DNA of 64,000 nt from Sphingosinicella sp. (GCA_013816585.1 JACDEE010000006.1:62001-126000); one strand, 5' to 3'. Positions 41,792-52,781 are shown, counted from the first letter of the stretch. The notes: generated by a model not told the origin, from the letters alone. Numbers and translations are program-made.

Positions 41792-42445
41792 CTAGTCCCG
41801 GTCGGGAGCGCCGAGCGGGAAATAAGCCCGATAAGGCCGGCCTTCCTCGACTGCGCGGGCAAAGGATGGACGGCTCAACAACTGCGCCCGATATTCCCGC
41901 AGCCGCGGGAAAGCGGGCGCAATCTGGTGAACCCAGTCGGCGTAGAATAGAGAGGGCGCCGCCGCGCAATCCGCCATGGTGAAGTCCTTGCCGGCTGCCC
42001 AGATCCGACCCGCAAGCCGCTTTTCCAGCCAGTCATAGGCAGTGTCGAGCGCGAGCCTCGCTTCCGACATGGCGTTGTTCATGCGGGCTCCGTCCGCCTT
42101 TATGGCCTCGAACACGGGCCCCTGCATCGCCGACATGACATGATTGTCGAAGAAACGGTCCATGAACCGAACCTCCAGCGCCGCCTCTTGGTCCTCCGGA
42201 AGCAGGCGGACGGCACCCGAATGATGCTGGTCAAGATATTCGATGATCACACTCGACTCGACGATCGTCCTCCCGTCATCGACCAGCACGGGAAATTTCC
42301 GAATGGACCAGAGTGACGCCATCTCCTCCATCGCCCCTGGCTCTTCAAGATGCCGATAATCGAAGGGAATGTCATTCTCCCAAAATGCGATCAACACCTT
42401 CTGGCAGTAGGAAGAAAAAGGATGTGAGTAGAGCGTCAGCGTCAT
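41792..42445 (-). CDS. Glutathione S-transferase family protein
   Basis: A 217-residue protein with an N-terminal thioredoxin-like domain (MTLTLYSHPFSSYCQKVLIAF; FPVLVDDGRTIVESSVIIEYLD binds glutathione) and a C-terminal helical domain (KDFTMADCAAAPSLFYADW). The Ser/Cys near residues 11-14 could activate the thiol. It lies between arsR and AHSA1, all minus, and probably detoxifies or isomerises the compound sensed by the regulator. AAAGGTC precedes the ATG. Confidence 0.87.
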   Translation of the reverse strand: MTLTLYSHPFSSYCQKVLIAFWENDIPFDYRHLEEPGAMEEMASLWSIRKFPVLVDDGRTIVESSVIIEYLDQHHSGAVRLLPEDQEAALEVRFMDRFFDNHVMSAMQGPVFEAIKADGARMNNAMSEARLALDTAYDWLEKRLAGRIWAAGKDFTMADCAAAPSLFYADWVHQIAPAFPRLREYRAQLLSRPSFARAVEEGRPYRAYFPLGAPDRD

Positions 42446-42559
42446 TATAAGACCTTTCTGATTGCGATACGCAAGTGGTTGCGGATTAGGTGCACTGATC
42501 TCGAATTGCAAGCAGCAGGCCCAAATTTGACGAAACGAAGCCGGACCATCCCCTCGCAG

Positions 42560-42988
42560 CTACGGCTTGATTGACGATTCATTCTTTCGATCGGCAGCGG
42601 AGCGTTTGGGGGAGTTTTGGGGAGGATCGATGGGTGCCGCATCGAGGCCCGAAGGGGCATCGGCCGGACCTGTGGCGGCAAGAAAGTGATCAAGGCGATC
42701 AAAGCGCGCGTCCCAGGCGCGGCGGGTGAAGTTCAGCCAGACCATCGCTTCTTCCAGCCGTTCCGGCCGGATCTGGCACGGTCGGCGCTGTCCGTCGCGT
42801 CGGCGCAGGATGAGCCCGGCATGCTCCAACACTTTCAGATGCTGCGATACCGCCGGCAGACTCATGGCGAACGGCTGCGCGATCTCCTGCACAGTCAGTT
42901 CACCCTGGTCGGCAAGGCGACTGATAATCGCCAGCCGGGTGGGATCACCCAAAGCGGCGAAAGCCGAGCTAACTTCCTGTGAGAACAT
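42560..42988 (-). CDS. ArsR-family transcriptional repressor
   Basis: A 142-residue winged-helix protein: LGDPTRLAIISRLADQGELT, then VQEIAQPFAMSLPAVSQHLKVLE (recognition helix) and HAGLILRRRDGQ. The Cys pair that senses metals in ArsR/SmtB is missing, as in the AHSA1-linked branch of the family. A perfect inverted repeat 15 bases upstream of its ATG (43004-43027) is its probable operator. It heads the gst-AHSA1 operon. Confidence 0.9.
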   Translation of the reverse strand: MFSQEVSSAFAALGDPTRLAIISRLADQGELTVQEIAQPFAMSLPAVSQHLKVLEHAGLILRRRDGQRRPCQIRPERLEEAMVWLNFTRRAWDARFDRLDHFLAATGPADAPSGLDAAPIDPPQNSPKRSAADRKNESSIKP

Positions 42989-43003
42989 CTGGGGCGCCGA
43001 TCA

Positions 43004-43027
43004 TTATTTAAGTAATCACTTAAATAA
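43004..43027. promoter_or_regulatory. ArsR-type operator
   Basis: TTATTTAAGT (43004-43013), four bases (AATC), and ACTTAAATAA (43018-43027): a perfect 10-bp inverted repeat, AT-rich as ArsR operators are, just upstream of the arsR start. Confidence 0.75.
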
Positions 43028-43279
43028 AGGGGCGGGCGACGTCAAGCGGGCCTGGGCCCAGCGAGACCGGGTTCATGCGGCGCCGGATCAACGTGTCAAA
43101 ACTATCGGACGGGCTGAATTTGCCACCGATGCCATGGTGACGACGGCTTGTTTCGCGCTCCGCGTGCTACGTTAGATCAGGAGCGTCAGTTATCCGCGAG
43201 AGCGACATGCCGTACAGAAGGCAGGTCGAGGTTGCTTCATCATTGGCATTCAACCGCCCTTGATTAAGATCACAAGCGA
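43028..43279. other. Gene-free stretch upstream of arsR and after the hybrid kinase
   Basis: I see no convincing gene, repeat or terminator here. It lies between the arsR operator and the stop of the hybrid kinase and probably holds only the promoter of arsR. Confidence 0.5.
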
Positions 43280-45946
43280 TCATGCTTTATCCAAAATATC
43301 TCTGATTCTTGCGGCGAGATCAGCGTAGCTAAATGGTTTCGTAATAAGCTCCACGCCTGGATCCAGGCGTCCGTGGTGGACGATGGCATTGCGGGCATAG
43401 CCGGTCGTGAAGAGGATTTTTAAGCCGGGGCGGATATTTGAAGCCTCTTTGGCCAGCACGGCTCCGCTCATTCCTCCAGGCAGGACCACGTCGGTGAAGA
43501 GCAGATCGATCTTGGTCCCCTTGTTGCCGAGCAGCGCCAACGCCGCCCGGGCGTCGGCCGCCTCAAGGACGCGGTAGCCAAGTTCGCGTAGAACTTCGGC
43601 CGAATAGGCGCGGACGTCCTCGTCGTCTTCGCAAACCAGGATCGTTTCCTCACCGATGCCTGTCGGCGCGGGCAGGGGTTCGTCCTGAGGGTCCGCCGCG
43701 GCCTGCCCGATCAGCCGCGGAAGGTAAATCTTGACAGTCGTACCTTCGCCAAGCTCCGAATATATCTTCAAATGGCCGCCCGACTGCTTGATGAAACCAT
43801 ACACCATCGACAACCCAAGGCCGGTGCCCTTGCCGACTTCCTTGGTTGTGAAAAAGGGCTCGATGGCTTTGGCAATGGTTTCCGCGTCCATCCCGGCACC
43901 CGTGTCGGAGAGGCACATGACGACATATTGACCAACGGCCACGCCGGGGTTTTGGGCGGCATAGGACTCGTCGAGATGGGTATTTTGCGTTTCGATCGTT
44001 AGCTTCCCGCCCTCCGGCATTGCGTCTCTCGCATTGAGCGCGAGGTTCAAAATCGCATTTTCAAGCTGATTGGGATCGGTCTCCACCAGCCAGATGCGCG
44101 GCGGAAGGACTGCCTCCACTTCGATCGTTTCGCCAAGCGTGCGATGAAGCAGCTCGGACATTCCGGGCAACAGCCGATTGACGTCGGTAGGCTTTGGGGA
44201 CAGCGGCTGGCGCCTTGAGAATGCCAGCAACCTTTGCGTGAGCGTTGCCGCGCGCTTAGCACCCTCCATCGCTCGCTCGGCGTAGCGGCGGAGAGCAGCC
44301 GCCTCTTCCGGCATCTTGCGGCAGAGAATATCCAGATTGCCGCTGACGACCTGAAGCAGATTGTTGAAATCGTGAGCGATGCCGCCCGTTAGCTGTCCTA
44401 CCGTTTCCATTTTCTGCGACTGCCGAAGCGCTTCTTCCGCCTCCGATCGCCGCGCGACCTCTTCTGCGACGCGTTGCTCCAGGGTTTCGTTCAACTCGCG
44501 CAACGCGGTTTCCGCCCGCACCCGCTCCGTGAGTTCCTTTTGGGCTGCTTCGTAAAGCCTGGCATTATCGATTCCGACGGCCGCCTGCGCGGCAACGCCG
44601 GTGATCAATCGCTCATGCCGGGCCGAAAACCGGCCCACTTCCGGATGCCCAAAGAAGAGCCCGCCTATCACCTCTCCGGAACGGCTGGTTACCGAAACCG
44701 CCAAATAGCTTCGCACCGGCAGGTGACCCTTGGGCATTCCCCTGTGGGGATCACTCTTTCCGTACCTGGCGTCGGCCATGATATCATCGGACCTGACGAC
44801 ACCTTCCCCTATGAAAGTAGGGTGAAAAATTGCGGTCGCCCCAGGCATTCCAAAATGATCGAAGTCGGAGCGTTCGGCGCCGGCGAGAGAATATAAGAGA
44901 TATTTTTCGCCGCTGGGATCCAGCACATTATAGAAGAATGCACCAAACTGGGCTCCCGTCAGTTCAACGCCGGCGTTTGTCACCATCTGAACCAGCCGAT
45001 CCAGGTCCAATTCCGCTGCAATGGCCGACCCGGTGCTGTTGAGCGTCTCGAGCATGCGGCTTTCTTCCAAAAGCGCCGCGTCAGCTCGCTTCCGCTCCCT
45101 CAAGTCGACTATCGTGCAGATTGCCCCGATATGCTCGTCGGCCCGCATGATCGGCGTCGCCCAATATTCCACGGGGACCGGTGTTCCATCCAGTCGGTAG
45201 AAACTTTCTTCCGCTACATGGCCGGCCTGCCCGATCGACGCGCAGCGGTAGATGGGGCATTCTTCCACCGGGTAGTGCGCGCCGTCGGGCTTGGTATGAT
45301 GGATTAAATCGTGCAGCTTTCGGCCGAGCACCTGCTGCTCGTCCTCGAAACCGAGCATTTCCAGAAACCCTCGGCTGACCAGGGTGGTGTTGCCTTCCCG
45401 ATCGACGGCGTAGAAGCCGCCCGGAGCGGCATCCAGAACGGTTCGCATGCGCTCTTCGCTTACGCGCAGAGCTTGCTCGGCCGAATGCTGCGCCGAAATC
45501 TCCGTATTGACTCCAAACCAGCGAACCACATCGCCGCTCGCATCGCGCACCGGCTGAACCCGGGTAAGAAACGAACGGAAAACTCCGTCGGCACCCCTGA
45601 GGGGGAAGGTCATTTCAAACGGTTCGCCCGTGCCGATGGACTGGGTCCATCGTTCCATAACGTCGGGGAGCACGCCTGGATCGTGAACCTTTTGCCAGCC
45701 CCAGCCTTCCATTTCGGCCGGAGTGGTACCGGAATATTCGTGCCAGCGACGATTGTACCAGACGATATAGCCGTCGCCATTGGCCATCCAGCACAGGACC
45801 GGAATGTTGTCGGCAATTAGCTTGAATTCATCTTCCGGAATCAGATCGGCAGATAGAGGCTGCAGCCTATGATCAAGGGGCGTAGCAGTGCGCCAATATA
45901 GGTGCTGAAATTCACTGAGCAGGCCTTCAGGCGGGCTGGACGTCAT
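43280..45946 (-). CDS. Hybrid histidine kinase (PAS-PAS-GAF-HisKA-HATPase-receiver)
   Basis: An 888-residue protein without membrane helices. Two PAS domains (about 42-155 and 165-290; the first has [19 protein letters not shown]), a GAF domain (about 305-460), a coiled linker, a HisKA domain with [14 protein letters not shown] (His near 525), an ATPase with [28 protein letters not shown] and [14 protein letters not shown], and a C-terminal receiver with VCEDDEDVR and FTDVVLPGG (Asp near 816). HDFNN-type kinases of this form often sense light or redox through GAF/PAS. The ATG at 45946 with GAGGTGAG just upstream is more likely than a GTG six bases further out. No response regulator gene adjoins. 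Confidence 0.88.
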   Translation of the reverse strand: MTSSPPEGLLSEFQHLYWRTATPLDHRLQPLSADLIPEDEFKLIADNIPVLCWMANGDGYIVWYNRRWHEYSGTTPAEMEGWGWQKVHDPGVLPDVMERWTQSIGTGEPFEMTFPLRGADGVFRSFLTRVQPVRDASGDVVRWFGVNTEISAQHSAEQALRVSEERMRTVLDAAPGGFYAVDREGNTTLVSRGFLEMLGFEDEQQVLGRKLHDLIHHTKPDGAHYPVEECPIYRCASIGQAGHVAEESFYRLDGTPVPVEYWATPIMRADEHIGAICTIVDLRERKRADAALLEESRMLETLNSTGSAIAAELDLDRLVQMVTNAGVELTGAQFGAFFYNVLDPSGEKYLLYSLAGAERSDFDHFGMPGATAIFHPTFIGEGVVRSDDIMADARYGKSDPHRGMPKGHLPVRSYLAVSVTSRSGEVIGGLFFGHPEVGRFSARHERLITGVAAQAAVGIDNARLYEAAQKELTERVRAETALRELNETLEQRVAEEVARRSEAEEALRQSQKMETVGQLTGGIAHDFNNLLQVVSGNLDILCRKMPEEAAALRRYAERAMEGAKRAATLTQRLLAFSRRQPLSPKPTDVNRLLPGMSELLHRTLGETIEVEAVLPPRIWLVETDPNQLENAILNLALNARDAMPEGGKLTIETQNTHLDESYAAQNPGVAVGQYVVMCLSDTGAGMDAETIAKAIEPFFTTKEVGKGTGLGLSMVYGFIKQSGGHLKIYSELGEGTTVKIYLPRLIGQAAADPQDEPLPAPTGIGEETILVCEDDEDVRAYSAEVLRELGYRVLEAADARAALALLGNKGTKIDLLFTDVVLPGGMSGAVLAKEASNIRPGLKILFTTGYARNAIVHHGRLDPGVELITKPFSYADLAARIRDILDKA

Positions 45947-46149
45947 TCTCACCTCGCTACACGCCCCCGCGCACTAGCTTCCTCTAGATGGGGCACCCTG
46001 GCTTCTCCAGCACTTTCGCAACATAGGTGACGCACGGCACTCTTGCTTCCGGTCGCTTCTGGCGCGCGCATAGGCTGGGGCGAGGCCAGGGCCGGCGCTG
46101 TTCTGGGCCAGCACGATCGGAACCGGAAATACACCAGTCCGAATGTTTC

Positions 46150-46413
46150 CTAGATCTGGCTAACGGCCTTTTCGACGTTGAGCGCGGCTTCGACCATCCG
46201 TTCCCAGACATCCGCATCGCCGGCCGCCGCCATCACTCGGTCGGGCTCGCGTAGCGTGCGAAGGATGGCGAGGGCGTCGTCGACATGCTCATGCCAGAGT
46301 TCGTCCACGCTGGGACCGGCCGATGGGTCGTCGCCCTCGGCATTGCTGCTGAGCTGACGCCCCGCCAGCACTCGGGCGATGCGTTCGACGAGCGTTAGGT
46401 TGGATACGGGCAT
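46150..46413 (-). CDS. Small protein of unknown function
   Basis: An 87-residue soluble helical protein (TLVERIARVLAGRQLSSNAEG and VWERMVEAALNVEKAVSQI) with GGGAGAG 4 bases before the ATG. It contains SVDELWHEHVDDALAILRTL. No family is recognised. It stands alone between the hybrid kinase and the DUF1232 gene. Confidence 0.65.
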   Translation of the reverse strand: MPVSNLTLVERIARVLAGRQLSSNAEGDDPSAGPSVDELWHEHVDDALAILRTLREPDRVMAAAGDADVWERMVEAALNVEKAVSQI

Positions 46414-46467
46414 TCGTCTCTCCCTCGTTTCGAGGGGTAAACGGCGAAAGGCAAAAGCGGTTGCCTT

Positions 46468-46854
46468 TTAATCGAAGCCAAACCCCATCAGCCAAGCGAT
46501 CAGCAGCGCGGACAGGATCCACACTGTTACCACGATGGCCGCGCCCCAGGCGGAGCCGGGCCGCTCGGCTGCCGCCGCGGCGATGGCGCGATGTTCGGCG
46601 AACAGGCCGGGCGGCAACATTTTCACGAACAGCCAGATGCCGATCGGCACAAGGATGATGTCATCCAGCAGACCGAGTATCGGAATGAAATCCGGGATGA
46701 GGTCGATCGGGGACAATGCGTATGCGGTGATCAGCAGCCCGAATGCCCTGGCATACCAGGGCGCCCGCTTGTCGCGCGCCGTCAGCCAGGCCGCGTGCGC
46801 ATCGACCCGAATACGACGCGCCAGCGATACCAGGCTGTTGGGGCGCCGGATCAA
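46468..46854 (-). CDS. DUF1232 (YkvA-type) membrane protein
   Basis: A 128-residue protein with the DUF1232 core [19 protein letters not shown] followed by [20 protein letters not shown], and a C-terminal membrane helix ([20 protein letters not shown]). The start is TTG at 46854, overlapping the thiolase stop (TTGA), so it is coupled to thiolase translation; no ATG is available nearby. Its function is unknown; YkvA-like proteins are found in many bacteria and plants. Confidence 0.75.
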   Translation of the reverse strand: MIRRPNSLVSLARRIRVDAHAAWLTARDKRAPWYARAFGLLITAYALSPIDLIPDFIPILGLLDDIILVPIGIWLFVKMLPPGLFAEHRAIAAAAAERPGSAWGAAIVVTVWILSALLIAWLMGFGFD

Positions 46855-48032
46855 AGCACCTCGAACAATCCGGCCGCGCCCATGCCGCCGCCGATGCACA
46901 TGGTGACGACTACATATTTCGCGCCGCGCCTTCTGCCCTCGATCAGGATGTGGCCGGTCATCCGAGCTCCCGACATTCCGTAGGGATGGCCGATCGAGAT
47001 CGCGCCGCCATTGACGTTCAACCGGTCGTCGGGAATGCCGAGCTGATCCTGGCAGTAAAGAACCTGGACCGCGAACGCCTCGTTCAATTCCCACAGATCG
47101 ATATCGGCGACCGTCAGCCCGAAGCGCTTGAGCAATTTGGGCACTGCGAAGACGGGCCCGATGCCCATTTCGTCGGGCTCGACGCCCGCCACGGCCATAC
47201 CCAGATAACGGCCAAGCGGCTTCAGCCCGCGCTCGGCGGCGACGCCGGCTTCCATCACCACGCAGGCCGAGGCCCCATCCGAAAGCTGGCTGGCGTTGCC
47301 GGCGGTGATCATCGATTCGGGCCCCATGACGGGCTGCAGGGCGCGGAGCCCCTCGATCGTCGTGTCGGCGCGATTGCCTTCGTCTTTTGCGAGCGTGACC
47401 TCCTTTTGCGAAACCTCGCCGCTTTCCTTGTCCTTCACCATCATCGTCGTGGTGACGGGGATGATCTCATCATCGAATTTTCCGGCGGCCTGCGCGGCGG
47501 CGGTGCGTTGCTGAGACTTTAGCGCATAATCATCCTGCCGCTCGCGGCTGACCGTATAGCGCTTGCCCACCACCTCGGCGGTCTGCAGCATCGGAATGTA
47601 GATGGCGTTGTGCATCGACAACAATTCGGGGTCGGATCCCACGCGCATTTCGGGAGTCTGGACGAGCGAGATACTTTCAACGCCGCCGGCGACGCAAATG
47701 TCCATGCGATCGACGATCACTTGCTGCGCGGCGGAAGCGATCGCCATCAGTCCCGAAGCGCATTGGCGCTCGATCGACATACCAGCGACGGTGACGGGAA
47801 GGCCGGCGCGAAGCGCGGAAGCGCGGCCGATCGTGGTCTGCACGCCCTGCTGCAGCGCCGCGCCGACGATCACGTCGTCTATCTCCGCAGGATTGACGCC
47901 GGCCCGTTCGACCGCCGCGCGAATGGCATGGGCGGCGAGAGTAGGGGAGGGGCTGGCGTTGAACGCCCCGCGATAGGCGCGGCCGATCGGCGTGCGGGCG
48001 GTAGAGACGATGACGGCTTCGCGGTTGGCCAT
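46851..48032 (-). CDS. Acetyl-CoA acetyltransferase (thiolase)
   Basis: A 393-residue thiolase: catalytic Cys in [11 protein letters not shown], His in [16 protein letters not shown], and the second Cys in [14 protein letters not shown] are all in place. It condenses or splits acyl-CoAs. The adjacent MaoC hydratase suggests a fatty-acid or PHA-precursor role. The ATG at 48032 follows an AAGGAG ribosome-binding site. Confidence 0.92.
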   Translation of the reverse strand: MANREAVIVSTARTPIGRAYRGAFNASPSPTLAAHAIRAAVERAGVNPAEIDDVIVGAALQQGVQTTIGRASALRAGLPVTVAGMSIERQCASGLMAIASAAQQVIVDRMDICVAGGVESISLVQTPEMRVGSDPELLSMHNAIYIPMLQTAEVVGKRYTVSRERQDDYALKSQQRTAAAQAAGKFDDEIIPVTTTMMVKDKESGEVSQKEVTLAKDEGNRADTTIEGLRALQPVMGPESMITAGNASQLSDGASACVVMEAGVAAERGLKPLGRYLGMAVAGVEPDEMGIGPVFAVPKLLKRFGLTVADIDLWELNEAFAVQVLYCQDQLGIPDDRLNVNGGAISIGHPYGMSGARMTGHILIEGRRRGAKYVVVTMCIGGGMGAAGLFEVL

Positions 48033-48051
48033 TGGGTTACTCCTTCGATTT

Positions 48052-48507
48052 TCAGGTAAAGATGAGCGCGATCCAGCCGGCCTGCAATGCCGGGCGGTCC
48101 TCGCCTTCGATTTCGACGATGACCTGGTGGAGAAATTGCCACTGGCCGGGCTTTTTCTCCTCCATGCTTTCCAGCGTGAAGCGGCCGCGAACGCGCTTGC
48201 CCGCGCGCACCGGCGCAATGAAGCGGACCCGCTCCAGGCCGTAATTGATCGCCATCGTGAGATTGTCGGGCATCAGCATGGCGCTCGCGCCCATCTGGCT
48301 GAGCAGCGACAGGGTCAGAAAACCGTGCGCGACCGTGCCGCCGAACGGAGTCTGCGCCGCCGCTTCGGGATCGACATGGATGAACTGGTGGTCGCCGGTC
48401 ACGTCGGCGAAGGTATCGATGTCGGCCTGGCCGATTTCGATCCAGGGCGAAACGCCGATTTCCGTCCCCAGCCGGGACCGGATTTCATCAAGGCTGGCAA
48501 TCGGCAT
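48052..48507 (-). CDS. MaoC-like (R)-specific enoyl-CoA hydratase
   Basis: A 151-residue hot-dog-fold protein with the hydratase-2 motif [16 protein letters not shown] (catalytic Asp and His) and [15 protein letters not shown]. It hydrates enoyl-CoA to (R)-3-hydroxyacyl-CoA, a step that can feed PHA synthesis. It is cotranscribed with the thiolase gene 19 bases downstream. Confidence 0.9.
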   Translation of the reverse strand: MPIASLDEIRSRLGTEIGVSPWIEIGQADIDTFADVTGDHQFIHVDPEAAAQTPFGGTVAHGFLTLSLLSQMGASAMLMPDNLTMAINYGLERVRFIAPVRAGKRVRGRFTLESMEEKKPGQWQFLHQVIVEIEGEDRPALQAGWIALIFT

Positions 48508-48602
48508 TTCCGCTTCCCCAATTGTCCGGACGATCCGGCTCGGCTAGTGCGCCGGTCCTAGAACCTGCCTCTGGCGCGAAACAAGTATTTTGGAGTGGGA
48601 AT

Positions 48603-51600
48603 ATGGCGGTGGCCCAAGCGAACGCTACGGCATCGGCGCGCGCGGAAATTGCGCGGCTGCACCGGGCGCCCGAACCAGACGTGCTTGCGCCCCTTTTGAA
48701 GGACGCCGCACTCGATCCCGAATCGCGGGGGCGGGTCGAACGCCGGGCCCTGGGCATGTTGGCGGAGCTTCGAAGCGCGCAATCGTCGGGCTGGGTGAAC
48801 CAGTTCCTGCAGGAATATCGGCTGAACACGTCGGAAGGCATAGCCTTGCTGTCCTTGGCCGAGGCGTTCCTGCGCGTGCCCGATCCGGAAACCGCAGACC
48901 TGCTGATCGCCGACAAGCTGGGCGATGCCGACTGGAAGGCGCATAAAGGCAAATCGCATTCCGCCATGGTCAATTCGGCCACCTGGGGGCTGGTGATCGG
49001 CCGCGCTTTGGTCAGCGAAAGCAGCCAGGCGAGCGTCCTCAAAAAACTGGTCGCGCGCGCGGGCGAGCCATTCGTACGTCAGGCGGTCGGCGCCGCGATG
49101 CGGATGATGGGCGAGATCTTCGTGATGGGCCGCACGATCGAGGAAGCGGTCACGCGCATGAAGAAGCGCGAAAATCGCGGCTTCACCGCCAGCTTCGATA
49201 TGCTGGGCGAGGCGGCGCGCACTTTCCCGGACGCGGAGCGTTATTATCGTTCCTATGAGGATGCGATCCGGGCGGTCGGCAATTCGCCCGAACTTGGCCA
49301 TTCGATCTCGGTCAAATTGTCCGCGCTCCACCCCCGCTATGAAGTCGCGCAATATGATCGTTGCGTATCCTCGCTGACCGAGCAGGTCGAGGCGCTGGCG
49401 ACGCTCGCCAAGAATTTCGGCATCGCGTTCACGATCGACGCGGAAGAAACCGAACGGCTCGAAATGAGCCTGGATATTATTGAAAAAATTGCGGGGCTTC
49501 CGGCGCTCAAAGGCTGGGACGGGCTCGGCATGGCGATCCAGGCCTATGGCAAGCGCGCGCGGCCGACCATCGCCTGGGCGGATTCGATCGGACGCCAGAC
49601 CGGCCGCCGGATCGCGACGCGGCTGGTGAAGGGCGCTTATTGGGACAGCGAAATCAAGCATGCGCAGGAACAGGGGTTGTCCGATTATCCCCTGTTCACC
49701 CGCAAAGCGGCGACCGATGTTTCCTACCTCGCCTGCGCGAAGGATATGCTGGCGGCCAGGAACATCTACCCGGCCTTTGCGACGCACAATGCGCTGACTG
49801 TCGCCACCATCCTGGAATGGGCCGGAACCGCGAAGGATTTCGAATTCCAGCGCCTACATGGAATGGGCCAGGGGCTGTATGAAAAACTGGTGCGCGAAGA
49901 AGGCTATCATACCCGCATCTACGCGCCGGTCGGCGGCCATCGCGACCTGCTCGCCTATCTGGTCCGGCGCTTGCTGGAAAACGGCGCCAATTCCAGCTTC
50001 GTGCACCAGCTGGCCGATGAGAAATTGACCGACGCCGATATCCTGGCCGACCCGGTGGCGAAGATCGTGGCGGTGGGTGGAACGCGGCACCCCAGGATTC
50101 CGCTCCCCGCCGATTTATTCGCGCCCGAACGCACCAACAGCGCTGGATTGGACCTCAACGACCGGCGGGAACTGAATCGTGTGAGGCAGGCGGTCGCCGT
50201 CCATCCCTTGGCTTCCGCACAAAGTAAATCCGGGCAAAAGCCGGCGGCCTCGGCCTCTGCCGACGGCAAGGGGCATCCCGCGATGACCCGAGCGCTCAAG
50301 GCCTTTCCGGATTGGGCCGCGACCAGCGTCGAGCATCGCGCTTCGTGCCTGGAACGGCTTGGCGACCTGCTGGAGCGCGAACGCGACACGTTGATGGCGC
50401 TGGCCGTCCAGGAGGCAAAGAAGACCATCCCCGACGCGCTCGGCGAGGTTCGCGAAGCGGTGGATTTTTGCCGTTATTATGCGGCCCAGGCGCGCGCCGG
50501 CCTGCAGCCGGTCGAACTTCCCGGGCCGACGGGGGAGCGAAACCTGCTCCGCATGGAAGGGCGCGGCGCCTGGGTCTGCATCGCGCCGTGGAATTTCCCA
50601 CTCGCCATCTTCTTGGGGCAAGTCACGGCGGCTCTGGTGGCCGGCAACACGGTCATCGCCAAGCCCGCGCCGCAGACGCCCGAAATCGCCGCCTTCGCGG
50701 TCGGCCTCGCCCATGGCGCAGGAATTCCCGAAGACGCCTTGATTCTCGCGGCCGGGGGGCCGGAGGTTGGCCAGGCGCTGATGGAGGATGTCCGGATTGC
50801 CGGCGTCGCCTTCACCGGATCGACCGCGACCGCCAAGCGCATCGCGCGCACCTTGCTGGCCGACGACGATCGCGCGATCATTCCCCTGATCGCCGAGACG
50901 GGCGGCATCAACGCGATGATCGTGGATTCGACCGCCTTGCCCGAACAGGTGGTGCAGGATGTCGTCACATCCGCCTTCCGTTCGGCCGGGCAGCGTTGCT
51001 CGGCCTTGCGCCTGCTGCTGCTGCAGGAGGAAATTGCCGACCGGACGCTGGAAATGCTTGCCGGAGCGATGGACGCGCTGATCGTCGGCGATCCATCTGA
51101 TCCCCGGACCGATGTCGGGCCGGTGATCGACCAGGGCGCCTATGACCGGCTGATGGAGCATCGTGCCGACAGCCAAAAAAGCTGGCTGAAGACGATCGAG
51201 GCGCCGGACGAGGGCCTGTTCGTCCCGCCGACCCTGATCAAGGTCGCGAAAATGGAGGATGTCGGCCGCGAATGGTTCGGGCCCTTGCTGCATGTCACCA
51301 CTTGGAAGGCTGGCCAATTGGCCGAGACGATCGCCCGAGTGAACAAGAGCGGATTTGGCCTCACCATGGGGCTCCACAGCCGGATCGCGCGATCGGCGGA
51401 CGAGGTCGAAGATCTCGCCACGGTCGGCAATCTCTACGTCAACCGGTCGATGATCGGCGCCATAGTCGGGTCGCAGCCGTTTGGCGGGGAGGGGCTTAGC
51501 GGCACCGGTCCCAAGGCGGGCGGCCCGCATTATCTGCCACGCTTTTGCGCCGAGCGAGTGACATCGACCGACACGACCAGTTCGGGCGGCAATGCCAGCC

Positions 51601-51629
51601 TGTTATCGCTGGACGATGTCGGGATCTGA
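48603..51629 (+). CDS. putA: Bifunctional proline dehydrogenase/P5C dehydrogenase
   Basis: A 1008-residue PutA. The proline dehydrogenase half (about 150-450) has RLVKGAYWDSEIKHAQEQG, YPLFTRKAATDVSYLACAK and YAPVGGHRDLLAYLVRRLLE; the aldehyde dehydrogenase half (about 520-1000) has WVCIAPWNFPLAIFLGQV, FTGSTATAK and the catalytic Cys in SAGQRCSALRL (near 800). It oxidises proline to glutamate at the membrane. The ribbon-helix-helix DNA-binding domain of enteric PutA is missing, so it is not a repressor. GGAGTGGG precedes the ATG at 48603. Its 3' end overlaps the convergent mscS by 27 bases. Confidence 0.93.
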   Translation: MAVAQANATASARAEIARLHRAPEPDVLAPLLKDAALDPESRGRVERRALGMLAELRSAQSSGWVNQFLQEYRLNTSEGIALLSLAEAFLRVPDPETADLLIADKLGDADWKAHKGKSHSAMVNSATWGLVIGRALVSESSQASVLKKLVARAGEPFVRQAVGAAMRMMGEIFVMGRTIEEAVTRMKKRENRGFTASFDMLGEAARTFPDAERYYRSYEDAIRAVGNSPELGHSISVKLSALHPRYEVAQYDRCVSSLTEQVEALATLAKNFGIAFTIDAEETERLEMSLDIIEKIAGLPALKGWDGLGMAIQAYGKRARPTIAWADSIGRQTGRRIATRLVKGAYWDSEIKHAQEQGLSDYPLFTRKAATDVSYLACAKDMLAARNIYPAFATHNALTVATILEWAGTAKDFEFQRLHGMGQGLYEKLVREEGYHTRIYAPVGGHRDLLAYLVRRLLENGANSSFVHQLADEKLTDADILADPVAKIVAVGGTRHPRIPLPADLFAPERTNSAGLDLNDRRELNRVRQAVAVHPLASAQSKSGQKPAASASADGKGHPAMTRALKAFPDWAATSVEHRASCLERLGDLLERERDTLMALAVQEAKKTIPDALGEVREAVDFCRYYAAQARAGLQPVELPGPTGERNLLRMEGRGAWVCIAPWNFPLAIFLGQVTAALVAGNTVIAKPAPQTPEIAAFAVGLAHGAGIPEDALILAAGGPEVGQALMEDVRIAGVAFTGSTATAKRIARTLLADDDRAIIPLIAETGGINAMIVDSTALPEQVVQDVVTSAFRSAGQRCSALRLLLLQEEIADRTLEMLAGAMDALIVGDPSDPRTDVGPVIDQGAYDRLMEHRADSQKSWLKTIEAPDEGLFVPPTLIKVAKMEDVGREWFGPLLHVTTWKAGQLAETIARVNKSGFGLTMGLHSRIARSADEVEDLATVGNLYVNRSMIGAIVGSQPFGGEGLSGTGPKAGGPHYLPRFCAERVTSTDTTSSGGNASLLSLDDVGI

Positions 51630-52781
51630 CGGGGCGTCGGCCACGGCCGTTTTCACCGGGGCATAGGGCATCACCAGATTTCCGTCGGGGGCAGCGGTAA
51701 AGGTCGTCTGGGTCGGATAGGCGAATTCGACCTTATTGTCGCGGAACGCCTTCAAGATTTCGAGGCAGATGGCGGCGCGGGTGGCGAACACATCTTCGAA
51801 ATCCGCCGAATGAACGTCGAACAGCAATTCGAAATCGAGGCTTGAAGGCCCAAAGCCGATCATCCCGCACCGGACCATCGTCGTCCGGTCATGGCTGTCG
51901 ACGATATCGCGTACGAGCGAGGGGACCCGCGCCAGCAGATCAAGGTCGGTCCGGTAGACCAGTCCGAACGTCAGGACGATGCGGCGATGTTCGAGGTTGG
52001 TGAAATTATGCACCTGCATGTCGAGCAATTTGGCGTTGGAGACGATGACTTCCTGGCCGTCGAGCGACCGGATGCGCGTCGTCTTGAGGCCGATCTGTTC
52101 GACCGTGCCCGTGGTATTTTCAAACCTTATGCCGTCACCGCGGCGGAAGGGCTTGTCGAAGATGATCGAAAGCGCGGCGAACAGGTCGGAAAAGATCCCT
52201 TGCGCCGCAAGGCCGATGGCGATGCCGCCAATACCGAGGCCAGCGACGAGGCCGGTGACGTTCACCCCCAGATTGTCGAAAATGAGGATGATCGCGATGG
52301 CGAACAGGGCGACCGTCACCAGCAGGCGAATGATCCCGACCGCGGAGCCCAAAGTGGAATGCGCCTCGTCCGGCCCGACGCGATGTTCGATATAGCCAAG
52401 GATCAGTTCGCGAACCCAGATTGCCGCCTGGAAAGCTGCTGCAACCACGAACAATATGCTGATCACCCGGAAAACGGCCGGCGGAGTCTCGGCATTTTCG
52501 GCGACCAGCATTGCCGACGCCATGATGATGAAGAAGATCGAGGTCCTGGCCAGCGTGCGGGCGAAGATGATTCGCCATTTCGTGCTTCCTTCGCCCGTCT
52601 TCAGCCATTTGCAGCCAAGTCCCCGGATGGCGAGCAAGACCAGGCCGATCGCGACCCCGATCGCCGTAGCGATCAGGATATCCACGCTATTTCCCGTCAG
52701 CCAGCGGCCGGCTTCGTCGAAGAGATGGGCGATTTTTCCGGAAAACTTTTCCGCAACCCCCGCCTGGTTCTGTTGTGTCAT
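51603..52781 (-). CDS. MscS-family mechanosensitive channel
   Basis: A 392-residue inner-membrane protein with several N-terminal membrane helices (for example DILIATAIGVAIGLVLLAI and FIIMASAMLVAENA), the pore helix region (VTGLVAGLGIGGIAIGLAAQ) and the MscS beta-domain (FDKPFRRGDGIRF and TRIRSLDGQEVIVSNAKLLD). It opens upon hypo-osmotic stress. Its ATG shares one base with the topIB stop (TGATG), so the two are coupled. Confidence 0.87.
   Translation of the reverse strand: MTQQNQAGVAEKFSGKIAHLFDEAGRWLTGNSVDILIATAIGVAIGLVLLAIRGLGCKWLKTGEGSTKWRIIFARTLARTSIFFIIMASAMLVAENAETPPAVFRVISILFVVAAAFQAAIWVRELILGYIEHRVGPDEAHSTLGSAVGIIRLLVTVALFAIAIILIFDNLGVNVTGLVAGLGIGGIAIGLAAQGIFSDLFAALSIIFDKPFRRGDGIRFENTTGTVEQIGLKTTRIRSLDGQEVIVSNAKLLDMQVHNFTNLEHRRIVLTFGLVYRTDLDLLARVPSLVRDIVDSHDRTTMVRCGMIGFGPSSLDFELLFDVHSADFEDVFATRAAICLEILKAFRDNKVEFAYPTQTTFTAAPDGNLVMPYAPVKTAVADAPSDPDIVQR

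Noticed and set aside
42726-43175. A 149-codon plus-strand frame over arsR and its operator
   Set aside because: It crosses the arsR gene antisense and the operator; it has no ribosome-binding site.
48558-51530. Two long minus-strand frames opposite putA
   Set aside because: putA is certain; the opposite frames match no family.
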